Positions 15,289 to 23,351 of a stretch of DNA of 37,540 bases are shown here, one piece after another. The notes beneath the pieces are model-generated. The model was not told the DNA's origin and searched no databases. It worked only from the letters and a program-made list of their open reading frames with translations. Each line of letters begins with the position of its first letter. The first letter of the stretch is position 1. The position numbers were made by a program, and so were the translations under genes. Origin of the DNA: an uncultured Ruminococcus sp. (GTDB lineage: Bacteria > Bacillota > Clostridia > Oscillospirales > CAG-272); contig CACWLT010000017.1 in assembly GCA_902761695.1 (NCBI GenBank), positions 1 through 37,540 on the forward strand. The letters are read 5' to 3'.

Positions 15289-16263
15289 TCAGTCCGTATT
15301 GCCCAGCAGCGCCGCGGCCTTTTCCGAGGAAATCAGGTACACCACGTCCGAGGTGGCGGGGGAGGCGGCGGTGAGGCTTTCGTCCTCCGGGTCGGGATCG
15401 CCGATTTCAAAAACGTAGGCGGTGTCGAGGTAATTGGTGACGGTGTTGCCCGAAGCGTCGGCGGTGGACACGGATTTCCGGTAGTTCACCGTCACGGAGC
15501 GGCTCCCGTCCAGACCGAAGGCGGCCTTTTCGTTTTCGTCGGCGTGGTAATCGGCGTACTGCTTCAGGTAAATGGAGGACAGGGCGGAGAGGATGTCCTC
15601 AAAGTCCTCGGCGTCGGTGATGACGCGCTCTTCCCCGCCGTCCCGGACCGTCACGGAGGTCACCAGCTCCCGGCTGACCCAGTCCGCGGCCGGAATCGAA
15701 TCCCGCTGCAAGAGATCGGACAGCCCTTTGCCGAAATAGGACGCCAGATTGACGGAGGTCAGGTAGATCTCCCCGTCGGCATCGAGATAATAGGCCTTCA
15801 TGGTGCCGTTGTAGTCCCCGCAGGCGTAGACGTGCCGCTCCCCGCCGTAGTTCACCGTCACCCGGCAGGAGGGATCGTCCAGACCGCAGGCCGCCGCTCC
15901 GCCCTCCACGTTCTCCACCCGTCTCAGGGCGGTGATGGAGGTGACGGCGCTGCCCATGGCGGAGAGAGCGGTCTGATCGGCGGGAAAGGCGGCGTCGTTC
16001 TTCCACTGCCATGCGCCGTTCACCACGACGAAGGTCAGGGGCTCCCCGCCGTCCGTCTCCCAGGTCAGCTCCGTGAGGTCTGCGGGATCGAAGGCCGCCA
16101 CCGCCACGGAGGACGCCTGCATGGCCGCCTGTGCCGCCGCCTGCTCAGCCTCCGCCTTTTTCCGGTTGGCGGACTGCAGCAGCCCGTAGGCCAGAGCCAG
16201 CGCCGCCGCTACCGCAGCCAGAACGACCAGCCGGACCACGGGATTTTTCTTCTTGGATTTCAT
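15289..16263 (-). CDS. DUF4340 protein of a gliding-type ABC system
   Basis: 324 residues. One N-terminal helix (about 10-30) anchors an extracytoplasmic, beta-rich domain with repeated patterns such as YGLDDPSCRVTVNYG-like (CGLDDPSCRVTVNYGG) and FGLDGSRSVTVNY. This is the DUF4340 pattern, usually encoded directly after GldG-type genes. Function in the family is unknown. ATG 16263 has AAGGAG 12 bases upstream. It follows the GldG-like gene by 39 bases. Confidence 0.85.
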   Translation of the reverse strand: MKSKKKNPVVRLVVLAAVAAALALAYGLLQSANRKKAEAEQAAAQAAMQASSVAVAAFDPADLTELTWETDGGEPLTFVVVNGAWQWKNDAAFPADQTALSAMGSAVTSITALRRVENVEGGAAACGLDDPSCRVTVNYGGERHVYACGDYNGTMKAYYLDADGEIYLTSVNLASYFGKGLSDLLQRDSIPAADWVSRELVTSVTVRDGGEERVITDAEDFEDILSALSSIYLKQYADYHADENEKAAFGLDGSRSVTVNYRKSVSTADASGNTVTNYLDTAYVFEIGDPDPEDESLTAASPATSDVVYLISSEKAAALLGNTD

Positions 16264-16302
16264 ATTAATATGCGCTCCTTATAGAGAACCAAAGGCTTCG
16301 CC

Positions 16303-17805
16303 TTATTTCTTCCGTCTTCTGAGCCAGATGACGAATCCCGCCGCAAGGGTGGCGAGGGGGATCACGGCGATGAGGGCGACGGCCCAGATGTGGTAGTCCG
16401 CTTCGGTGACCGCCAGAGGCTCGATCTGGGAGGCGCGGCCGGGCAGGGACAGCATGATGTGGGTGGAGTCCGCCATCCAGTTCAGCACCGTCATGAAGGT
16501 GGCCGCGTTGCCGCCGAAATAGTCCGCCCGGGAATCGACGATGTCCGCCGAGGAGAACCACACCAGCCGGGAGCCGTTCCCCGCGTCCTCGCCGATGGCG
16601 CCCAGATAGAACATGCCGGTGACGTCCCCGTCCTCCTTGGTGAAGAGGTTTTCGTTGGTGGGATTCTTCTTGGCCCAGGCCTCGGAGGAGGTGTAGAAGA
16701 TGGGCGTCACGGCTCCCGTGCCCGTGGAGAGGATGCCGTGGGCGTAGGACAGGAGGGCGTAAGAGTTACGGTTGAGGCCGGCGAGAGGCTCCGCGTCGGA
16801 AGCCCCGTAGGAGGGCACGATCATGTGGGGATACATCATGTAGCGGTTCTGGTCCCCCTCCACCACGATGCCGTTCACGGGCTCCATGCCGAAGTCGGCG
16901 GCCAGCGCGGTCAGGTTGGGCATTTTCGAGGAGGAGAAGGTCATGCCGCCGGTCACCAGCAGGATCTGCCCGCCCCGGGAGGCGTAGTCCCGGAGCAGGG
17001 CCAGCTCGCCCTCCGTCAAGTCCGCCGTGGGATTGTCGATCAGAAGGGCCGCGCAGTCCTCGGGAACGGCGTCCGCGTTCAGGAGGCTCAAATCCGTCGA
17101 GGTGATGTTCTGGGCGTCCAGATAGCCGAGATAGTTAGAATCCAGCACGCTCTCCCCGTGGCCGGTCAGGGTATAGAGGGAGGGGATCACGGGGCGGGTC
17201 ACGTAGTCCGCCGCAGCCGCCAGCTTTCCGTCGCCCATGAACTGCTGTTCAAAGCCCTCGAGGGGCTGGCCGTAGTAGGCATAGTACTGGGCGATCTGCT
17301 GGTATTCCTCCGCCGACAGGGTTTCGCCGGTCTCCGTGTAGACCCAGGCCGTGAAGTCGGCGTAGTCCACGGCATAGCTGCGCCTGTCGCTGACGGCGAT
17401 GACGGAGTTGTCCGAGAGGGTCTTGTCCGTGTACTGCTCCGCGAAGAGGGGATTGGAGGCGGGATCCACGGTGGACCAGGTGATATGGCTGTTCATATCG
17501 TGGTACCGGTCCAGCAGCTGGGTCACGATCATGCTCTCGTTCCCGCGCTCGGTGAGGATATAGAAATGCACGTCCTCCCCGATGGAGCGGATCACGGCGG
17601 CGCTCTCGTCGGACACGGTGTAGAGGGAGGAGGCGGACCGGTCGAACTTCGTCACGGAGGCGGGCAGGCCGGACACGAAGAGGTTCACGAGGACGAAAAT
17701 GGCGATGACCACCGCCGTGGTGGTGACGGTGAGGGATCCGATCTTGAGGGTGCGGCGGTTCACGGGGATCTTCTTTTCCGCCGGGTTGGTCTGATTCTGA
17801 TTCAT
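16303..17805 (-). CDS. GldG-like ABC accessory membrane protein
   Basis: 500 residues. A helix near the N terminus (about 25-46), then a large extracytoplasmic domain with FDRSASSLYTVSDES, typical of the GldG / ABC_transp_aux family. The middle LLTGHGES-like segment reads YTLTGHGESVLDSNY, and GGQILLVTGG is a glutaminase-like turn. A C-terminal helix (about 473-494) is followed by RRRKK. In this operon it would be the accessory subunit of the ATPase and permease upstream. It has a near-perfect ribosome site (AGGAGGTC) and lies 16 bases after the permease gene. The substrate is unknown; in gliding bacteria GldAFG supports motility, but most homologues are in non-gliding species. Confidence 0.9.
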   Translation of the reverse strand: MNQNQTNPAEKKIPVNRRTLKIGSLTVTTTAVVIAIFVLVNLFVSGLPASVTKFDRSASSLYTVSDESAAVIRSIGEDVHFYILTERGNESMIVTQLLDRYHDMNSHITWSTVDPASNPLFAEQYTDKTLSDNSVIAVSDRRSYAVDYADFTAWVYTETGETLSAEEYQQIAQYYAYYGQPLEGFEQQFMGDGKLAAAADYVTRPVIPSLYTLTGHGESVLDSNYLGYLDAQNITSTDLSLLNADAVPEDCAALLIDNPTADLTEGELALLRDYASRGGQILLVTGGMTFSSSKMPNLTALAADFGMEPVNGIVVEGDQNRYMMYPHMIVPSYGASDAEPLAGLNRNSYALLSYAHGILSTGTGAVTPIFYTSSEAWAKKNPTNENLFTKEDGDVTGMFYLGAIGEDAGNGSRLVWFSSADIVDSRADYFGGNAATFMTVLNWMADSTHIMLSLPGRASQIEPLAVTEADYHIWAVALIAVIPLATLAAGFVIWLRRRKK

Positions 17806-17821
17806 GGTTGACCTCCTTCCG

Positions 17822-18700
17822 TCACATCCAGCGTTTCTTCTCCATGGACTGAACGGTCAGCCACACGAAGAGAACGGCGGTGGAGAGATAATACACGACG
17901 GCCCCCAGATCAAACAGGCCGCTGGAGAAGGGAGAGAGCCGGTCGAACAGGGCGGCCGCCCGCAGGATGGAGGGCACGGCGTTGGTGTAGAGATCCGCCT
18001 TGGCCACGTAGACCAGCACCGCCGCCGCCATGAGGATCACCGCCACGCAGACGGACACGCCGGCGTTTTTCGTCATGGCGTAGAAGATCCCGCCGATGAG
18101 GATTGCCAGCAGCAGGAAGCAGGCAAAGGAAGCCGCCGCGCTGTCCGGGATCACCGGCGCGAAGAGGGGCATGAAGAACAGCAGCAGGAACAGCCCCAGG
18201 GTGATGACCGCCGCGATGACCTGGCTCTCCGTCAGGGAGGAGATGAACAGGCCGATGGCGCAGAGGGCGGCACCCAGCAGGAAGAAGGCCAGAATCGTGC
18301 CGTAGTCCGCGGCGTAGTTGACGTTTCCGAACCGGCCGAGGATCAGGGGATAGAGGCACATGACGCCGCAGGGAAAGGCCAGCACCGTCACCATGGCGAA
18401 GTACTTGGCCGCCACGATCTTCCAGAGGGGAAGGGGCAGGGCGTAGAGCAGCTGGTCGGTTTTCTGGCGCTTTTCCTCCGCGATGGAGCGCATGGTCAGC
18501 ACAGGGATCACCAGCACGTAGACGAAGTTGGCCGACAGGATGAAATTCCCCGCCAGGGCCACGGAAAAGGTGGGATATCCGCTGCGGAGGCAATAGACCG
18601 CCGTATAGATCCCGGTCATAAGCAGGAGGAAGGCTGCGGTGATGGCGCCGGTCATGCCGGTGAGGTAGGCGCGCAGCTCCCGTTGGTAAATGGCTTTCAT
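17822..18700 (-). CDS. ABC-2 type permease (GldF-like)
   Basis: 292 residues from ATG 18700 (MKAIYQRELRAYLTG). Six hydrophobic segments and the EEKRQKTDQLLYALPL loop that typifies ABC-2 permeases of the GldF/NosY group. It forms the membrane channel with the ATPase encoded upstream. A longer open frame reaches 18775 but enters repeat copy D (reading through its first hairpin), so ATG 18700 with GGAG ten bases upstream is chosen. The ATPase gene is 436 bases away, separated by the repeat. Confidence 0.9.
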   Translation of the reverse strand: MKAIYQRELRAYLTGMTGAITAAFLLLMTGIYTAVYCLRSGYPTFSVALAGNFILSANFVYVLVIPVLTMRSIAEEKRQKTDQLLYALPLPLWKIVAAKYFAMVTVLAFPCGVMCLYPLILGRFGNVNYAADYGTILAFFLLGAALCAIGLFISSLTESQVIAAVITLGLFLLLFFMPLFAPVIPDSAAASFACFLLLAILIGGIFYAMTKNAGVSVCVAVILMAAAVLVYVAKADLYTNAVPSILRAAALFDRLSPFSSGLFDLGAVVYYLSTAVLFVWLTVQSMEKKRWM

Positions 18701-18724
18701 AATGCAATCGCTCCGTGTAAGGAA

Positions 18725-19076
18725 GGAAACCCTGCGGGTTTCCAAATTAAATGCCCTGCTCAGGGCGGGAGGCACGGGGGGACACCATCTCAGGCCGAAG
18801 GTTTCCCCCCGTGCAGGGGTGGGACACCATCTCAGGCCGAAGGTTTCCCCCCGTGCAGGGGTTTCCTTGGCCGGAGAGCATAACTTGTCCTCTCATGCCT
18901 GTATCGAAAATCAATTGTGCAACTCATGTCCTCGCGCGGACCACATTGCGTCAGCTGAAACATGCGTGAAATCCCATCAGAGATGGAATTTCACGGTTTG
19001 CTCTGCCCATTGGGGCGACGCAAACAGCGATCGAAACGCGCATGACAGGGGGCGCGGTGGAGAGAAGGTAAAAACT
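18725..19076 (+). repeat. Dispersed hairpin repeat, copy D
   Basis: Lies between the ABC ATPase and permease genes, antisense to them. Hairpins: GGAAACCC/GGGTTTCC (18725-18743); GCCCT 18753-18757 with AGGGC 18762-18766; a long stem GCACGGGG with CCCCGTGC; GAGAG/CTCTC; GTGAAAT/ATTTCAC with inner CATC/GATG; GTTTGC/GCAAAC. It lacks the GAGTTCAC module and the two-hairpin cassette. It ends CGAAACGCGCATGACAGGGG like copy A. Bases 19077-19136 hold nothing recognisable. Confidence 0.85.
18779..18862 (+). repeat. Exact 42-base tandem duplication inside copy D
   Basis: Two identical 42-base units, 18779-18820 and 18821-18862. Each runs from GGGACACCATCTC to CCCCGTGCAGGGGT. The duplication gives two possible 3' partners for the single outer 5' arm GCACGGGG. 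Confidence 0.95.
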
Positions 19077-19136
19077 CTTTTTCAGCCTCGCGGGGTGGAG
19101 GCAGTGCGGGGACGGTTAATCCGCAGTCAGCGGTTG

Positions 19137-20363
19137 TCAGCCGCCGAAGAGGGGGGTATAGTCGTCGTCGGACTGTTTATCGCGGGATTTGCCGGTTTTT
19201 TTCGGCGCTTCTGCGGACGGTTCGGGGGCGGGAGATTCCTTCGGGGAGGGTGCCGGCGAATCGTTCTTTTCCGAGTCGGGTTCGTCCGGGGCAGGTTCGC
19301 CCGGGGCGGGCACGTCCGGGGAGGCGGCGTTCCTCTGCACGTTGGCCATGGCCTGGGCGGCGAAGATGGCTTCGGGGGAGTCGTCGTCCGCAGGGGGGGT
19401 GTCATCCTCCGGAGCGGCAGGCGCGGGTCTGTCGGCGGTCAGCTCCAGGAAGACCTTCTCGAGGGTGGTTTCCTCGCAGCTCATGGACAGGATGGGCATC
19501 CGGACGTCGGCGAAGCGGAAGAACAGAGTCTCCCTAATGTCGTTCTCCTGGTCCGTTGAACGGTCCGTCGACAGTCTGGCGCGCACCATTCCGCCGGGCT
19601 TCTGCTCGATCTCGCGATCCAGGATCTGGGGAATGGAGTCCGCGATCCTTCTAACGGTATCCGCGCTGCCCCGGGCGGTGAGGTCCACGATGGTGCGGCC
19701 CTCATAGCGGTTGGTCAGGTTCTCCAGGGTATCCTGAGCGACGATTTCCCCGTGGGCGATGATGATGACCTCGTCGCAGACCTCGGAGATCTCCCCGAGG
19801 ATATGGGAGGACAGAATCACGGTGTGGTCCCGGCCCAGTTCCCGGATCAGGGAGCGGATCTCGATGATCTGCCTCGGGTCCAGGCCCACCGTGGGCTCGT
19901 CCAGAATGACGACTTTCGGGTCCGCGATGATGGCCTGGGCGATGCCGACCCGCTGCTTATAGCCCTTGGACAGGTTCTTGATGAGGCGGTCGGCGTAATC
20001 GGTGAGGCCGGTTTTCTCCATGACCCGGTCCACGGCACCCCAGAGGTCCGCAACGCCTCTCGCGCCGCCCACGAAGGCCAGGTATTCCTCCACCGTCATG
20101 TCCGGATAGAGGGGGGGCTGCTCGGGAAGATAGCCGATGGAGGATTTGGCGCCGATGGGGTCCTCGTAGATATCGCAGCCGTTCACCGTAACCTCGCCCT
20201 CCGTGGCGGCCAGGGTCCCGGCGATGATGTTCATGGTGGTGGACTTCCCCGTGCCGTTGGGTCCCAGGAACCCGCAGATCACGCCCTCCTTCACGGAGAA
20301 GCTGACGCCGCGCACCGCTTCAAAGTCCCCGTATCGTTTGACCAGATTTCTGACTTCAATCAT
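19137..20363 (-). CDS. ABC transporter ATPase with long acidic/Pro tail (GldA-like)
   Basis: 408 residues. Walker A GPNGTGKST (34-42), Q-loop LPEQPPLY, signature LSKGY (131-135), Walker B VVILDEPT (151-158), switch His in SSHIL. The core ends near residue 315 (TTLEKVFLELT), as in GldA/YxlF-type ATPases. About 90 extra residues follow, rich in D/E/P/A/S with basic patches (APKKTGKSRDKQSDDDYTPLFGG). The tail has no visible domain and is unusual for this family. It is the first gene of the operon: promoter at 20456-20464, AGAGGA about nine bases before ATG 20363. Confidence 0.92.
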   Translation of the reverse strand: MIEVRNLVKRYGDFEAVRGVSFSVKEGVICGFLGPNGTGKSTTMNIIAGTLAATEGEVTVNGCDIYEDPIGAKSSIGYLPEQPPLYPDMTVEEYLAFVGGARGVADLWGAVDRVMEKTGLTDYADRLIKNLSKGYKQRVGIAQAIIADPKVVILDEPTVGLDPRQIIEIRSLIRELGRDHTVILSSHILGEISEVCDEVIIIAHGEIVAQDTLENLTNRYEGRTIVDLTARGSADTVRRIADSIPQILDREIEQKPGGMVRARLSTDRSTDQENDIRETLFFRFADVRMPILSMSCEETTLEKVFLELTADRPAPAAPEDDTPPADDDSPEAIFAAQAMANVQRNAASPDVPAPGEPAPDEPDSEKNDSPAPSPKESPAPEPSAEAPKKTGKSRDKQSDDDYTPLFGG

Positions 20364-20455
20364 ATGCTGATTCCTCTCTGGCGCCAGCTTGTCTGACGTC
20401 GCGCGGACAAGGCCCGTTTTCGGATCCGCCCCGGGCCGTCCGGTAGTTATCTTCT

Positions 20456-20464
20456 ATTATACCA
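20456..20464 (-). promoter_or_regulatory. Extended -10 promoter of the ABC operon
   Basis: The minus strand has TGG-TATAAT with the -10 at 20456-20461, about 95 bases before the ATPase start. The -35 region is poor. Together with the rubrerythrin promoter it occupies the 305-base divergent gap 20364-20668, in which nothing else is evident. Confidence 0.65.
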
Positions 20465-20577
20465 CGAGTTGGAGCCGGATGGGTGAAGAATACGTGAAAA
20501 ATTCGCGACGAAGACACTTTTCCCGTCACGCGGCCGTCAAACTGTCCGCACGTCCTCCGCCGCCCATGAAAATCCCC

Positions 20578-20606
20578 TTGACCGGCGGGGCGTTTTGTGG
20601 TATAAT
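20578..20606 (+). promoter_or_regulatory. Promoter of the reverse rubrerythrin gene
   Basis: TTGACC (20578-20583), 17-base spacer ending in TGG, TATAAT (20601-20606). It lies 62 bases before the ATG. Confidence 0.88.
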
Positions 20607-20668
20607 GAAAAAGGAGAAGCGTTTTCGTTATCCTCAATCAAAAAATCAAAAATACAAGGAGAACCATC

Positions 20669-21214
20669 ATGAAAAAGTGGAGATGCACCATCTGCGGCGA
20701 GATCGTGGAGAGCGACATCCGCCCCGAAAAATGTCCCCTCTGCAAGGCTCCCGGCGAAAAGTTTGAAGAGATCGTGGAAGAGAATCTGAGCTGGGCCGCC
20801 GAGCACCAGGTCGGCATCATCGACGGCGTTCCGGAAGAGATCGTGGAAGGCCTCCGTTCCAACTTCCAGGGCGAGTGCTGCGAAGTCGGCATGTATCTGG
20901 CCATGGCCCGCGTGGCGTTCCGCGAGGGTTATCCGGAGATCGGCCTGTACTGGGAAAAGGCAGCCTGGGAGGAAGCCGAGCACGCCGCCAAGTTCGCGGA
21001 AATGCTGGGCGAGGTCGTGACCCCCTCCACCAAGACGAACCTCGAGCTGCGCGTAGCCGCCGAAAACGGAGCCACCGCCGGCAAGACCGAACTGGCGAAG
21101 AAGGCCAAGGCCCTCAATCTGGACGCCATTCACGACACCGTTCACGAAATGGCCCGCGACGAAGCCCGTCACGGCAAGGCCTTCAAGGGTCTTCTGGAGA
21201 GATACTTCGGCTGA
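20669..21214 (+). CDS. Reverse rubrerythrin
   Basis: 181 residues. The rubredoxin-like iron site is at the N terminus: Cys6, Cys9 (CTIC) and Cys22, Cys25 (CPLC). A ferritin-like di-iron domain follows, with the Glu/His motifs [18 protein letters not shown] and DEARHG. This domain order is the reverse of classic rubrerythrin and matches the clostridial reverse rubrerythrins, which reduce H2O2 and O2 in the cytoplasm. Strong ribosome site AAGGAG seven bases before ATG. It has its own promoter and terminator, so it is a single-gene unit. It fits an oxygen-sensitive lifestyle. Confidence 0.93.
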   Translation: MKKWRCTICGEIVESDIRPEKCPLCKAPGEKFEEIVEENLSWAAEHQVGIIDGVPEEIVEGLRSNFQGECCEVGMYLAMARVAFREGYPEIGLYWEKAAWEEAEHAAKFAEMLGEVVTPSTKTNLELRVAAENGATAGKTELAKKAKALNLDAIHDTVHEMARDEARHGKAFKGLLERYFG

Positions 21215-21228
21215 GGCACACGGAAAGC

Positions 21229-21268
21229 GGAAGTGCGGGACCCCGCGTCCCGGCTTCCCTTTTTGCTT
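21229..21268 (+). terminator. Rho-independent terminator after rubrerythrin
   Basis: GGAAG-TG-CGGGAC pairs with GTCCCG-G-CTTCC (21229-21258), followed by CTTTTTGCTTT. Repeat copy E starts about 12 bases further on. Confidence 0.85.
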
Positions 21269-21280
21269 TAGGAAAGGTAA

Positions 21281-21691
21281 GAAACGCTGCGCGTTTCAAA
21301 TTGAATGGCCTTGCGCAGGCCGGGCGGCACGAGGGACACCATCTCAGGCCAATTGATTTGCAAGCAAATCGGTGCCCCTCGTGCGGGTCCCCCTTGGCCG
21401 TATAGCATAACCTGACAGCTCGCACTTGCATCGAAGATCGACAGTATATCCCACGTCCTCGCCTGAAGAATGCTCTGCATTCTTCGGGAGTTGCTCCGCA
21501 ACTCCGGCGGACCACGTTGCGTCAGCTGAAACATGCGTGAAATCCCATCAGAGATGGAATTTCACGGTTTTCTCGGGAGCCTCGAAAACAGCGAACGAAA
21601 CGCGCATGACACGGAACGCGATAGAGGATAGATGAAACAGCACGTTCGATTCCGCGGCTGTAACTACCTCAAAAATCTTGTCAAAATTGCG
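21281..21691 (+). repeat. Dispersed hairpin repeat, copy E (long-tail subfamily)
   Basis: Between the rubrerythrin terminator and the SLH-CAP gene, in sense orientation. Hairpins: GAAACGC/GCGTTTC (21281-21297); GGCCT 21307-21311 with AGGCC 21317-21321; stem GCACGAG (21327-21333) with CTCGTGC (21378-21384), enclosing GATTTGC/GCAAATC in place of GAGTTCAC; the two-hairpin cassette; GTGAAAT/ATTTCAC; GTTTTC/GAAAAC. After CGAAACGCGCATGACACGGA it shares a further 60-80 bases with copy F only (GAAACAGCACGTTC, CTTGTCA). No promoter is clear. Confidence 0.85.
21465..21505 (+). repeat. Two-hairpin cassette in copy E
   Basis: GAAGAATGC/GCATTCTTC (21465-21485) and GGAGTTGC/GCAACTCC (21487-21505), matching the cassettes in copies B and F. 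Confidence 0.85.
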
Positions 21692-21730
21692 ATTTGTGTG
21701 AACACGGCCCGATTCTTCAGGAGGTCATCC

Positions 21731-23287
21731 ATGAAATCTGTCCGACTGCTTCTCGGCACAGCGCTGGCTCTGGCGCTATCCCTCTGCCTGCTCACCACCG
21801 CCCGGGCGGATTTTTCCGACGTGCCGGCGGAGCACTGGGCGCATGACTACGTACAGCGGGCGGAGGAGGCCGGGGCGATGAACGGCGTGGGCGGCGGCCT
21901 CTTCGATCCGGAGAGCTCCGTCACCGAGTCCCAGTTCTATGCCATGCTGCTGCGGACCCTGAGCGACGTTTCCATAGAGGCCTACGATCCCGGAACCGCC
22001 TGGTACGATCCCTACATGGCGGCAGCGGCGGATACGGGCCTCTCCGCAGACGTGCTCTCCCCCTCCCCCGACACGCCCCTCTCCCGCTGTCAGATGGCGC
22101 AGATCATGTTCAATCTGGTCCGGGGCCCACGGGACGCGGAGAACGCGGCGGCGGTGCTGGCCACGATCCCGGACGGCTTCACGCTGCCGGAGGGCTTCCG
22201 GTACGCCGTGGCCTTCGTCTATTCCGCCGGGCTGATCCGGGGCATGGACGCGGCGGGCTCCTTCCGGGGGGATCTGCCCATGACCCGCGCCCAGGCCGCG
22301 GCGGTGTGGTGCCGTCTGGCGGATTATCTGGCGGAATTCGGCGTGAACGATGAAGTCCCCTCCGAGCCCGAAAATCCCGCCGGATCGGTAAACGCCGACG
22401 TTCCGCCGGAGAACGCCGAGCCCGTCCCGGAAATCCCGTCTGAGCCTGCGGAGGAGACCGGCGTCCTGACCGTGAACGGCGTACAGTACCGGATCGGCAT
22501 GACATCCGACGAGCTGACCGGGCTGGCGGGGGAGCCGGACGAGATTCTCGAGGCCTTCGGCGGATTCCGCTGGTATGTCTTCGGCACGGAGGACTATCTG
22601 AACCGCTTCTTCGCGGCGGGCGTCACGGAGGGAAGGACGGTGGCGCTGCTGTCCGCGGGGGAATCGTTCTCCTGCACGTACATGGGACAGCCCATAGCCT
22701 GGGGGGACACCGTCGGCGGACTGCCCCACGGATCCCGGGCGTCGAACGTCGTCGCGGAGGGCCGGGACACGCAGATGCACCTCTACCTCGACAAAAACGA
22801 CGGGTACATCCTCCATATGGTCTATCTGGCGGAGAATCAGTTCATGAAGGTGCGCTACTACGCGGAGAGCTTCGGCGCCTCGAAGGAGCAGTGCGCCGGG
22901 GAGGCGAAAATGCTTCTCCATCTGACCAACGCCTTCCGCACAGCCCACGGCGTCCGCCCCATGATGTGGGATCCCGTGGCGGAGGAAGCGGCGCGGCTCC
23001 ACGCGGAGGACATGACGTTCGGCAGCTATTTCAGCCATGAAAGCGCGGACGGCCGTTCCGCGGGAGACCGGCTCAAAGCGGCGGGCATGACCTCCTGGCG
23101 CACCTATGGGGAGAACATCGCCAACGCCTACTGGGGGGCCGTGGAGTCCCACGCGGGATGGATCTCCTCCGAAGGCCACCGCGCCAATCTGCTGAAGGAC
23201 GGCTACACTCGCTTCGGCGCCGGCTTCGGCTGCGACGGCTATGTAGTCAACAGCGTGGAAGACTTTTACGCGGAGATGGGCGAATAA
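21731..23287 (+). CDS. Secreted SLH plus CAP-domain protein
   Basis: 518 residues from ATG 21731 (AGGAGGTC seven bases upstream). A signal peptide ends near TTARA (residue 26). SLH repeats occupy about 27-215 (FSDVPAEHWAHDYV, LFDPESSVTESQF, FRGDLPMTRAQAAAVWCRL). A Pro/Glu linker follows (about 218-250), then a CAP-associated domain with VNGVQYRIGMTSDEL, and a C-terminal CAP/SCP domain with HAEDM, FSHESADG, GENIA and SSEGHRANLL. SLH modules bind cell-wall polymers, so the protein is probably displayed on the wall. The enzymatic role of bacterial CAP domains is unclear. An upstream in-frame extension to 21632 lies in repeat E and is rejected. Confidence 0.93.
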   Translation: MKSVRLLLGTALALALSLCLLTTARADFSDVPAEHWAHDYVQRAEEAGAMNGVGGGLFDPESSVTESQFYAMLLRTLSDVSIEAYDPGTAWYDPYMAAAADTGLSADVLSPSPDTPLSRCQMAQIMFNLVRGPRDAENAAAVLATIPDGFTLPEGFRYAVAFVYSAGLIRGMDAAGSFRGDLPMTRAQAAAVWCRLADYLAEFGVNDEVPSEPENPAGSVNADVPPENAEPVPEIPSEPAEETGVLTVNGVQYRIGMTSDELTGLAGEPDEILEAFGGFRWYVFGTEDYLNRFFAAGVTEGRTVALLSAGESFSCTYMGQPIAWGDTVGGLPHGSRASNVVAEGRDTQMHLYLDKNDGYILHMVYLAENQFMKVRYYAESFGASKEQCAGEAKMLLHLTNAFRTAHGVRPMMWDPVAEEAARLHAEDMTFGSYFSHESADGRSAGDRLKAAGMTSWRTYGENIANAYWGAVESHAGWISSEGHRANLLKDGYTRFGAGFGCDGYVVNSVEDFYAEMGE

Positions 23288-23351
23288 CGGCGTCCCCCTT
23301 CTTCACGGATCCCATGACGCCGGTCGCCTGCACAACAGCGCATCAATCATC

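Noticed and set aside
18701..18775. Longer N terminus for the ABC permease
   Set aside because: The extension translates the repeat hairpin (ETRRVSFL) and lacks a ribosome site; ATG 18700 has one.
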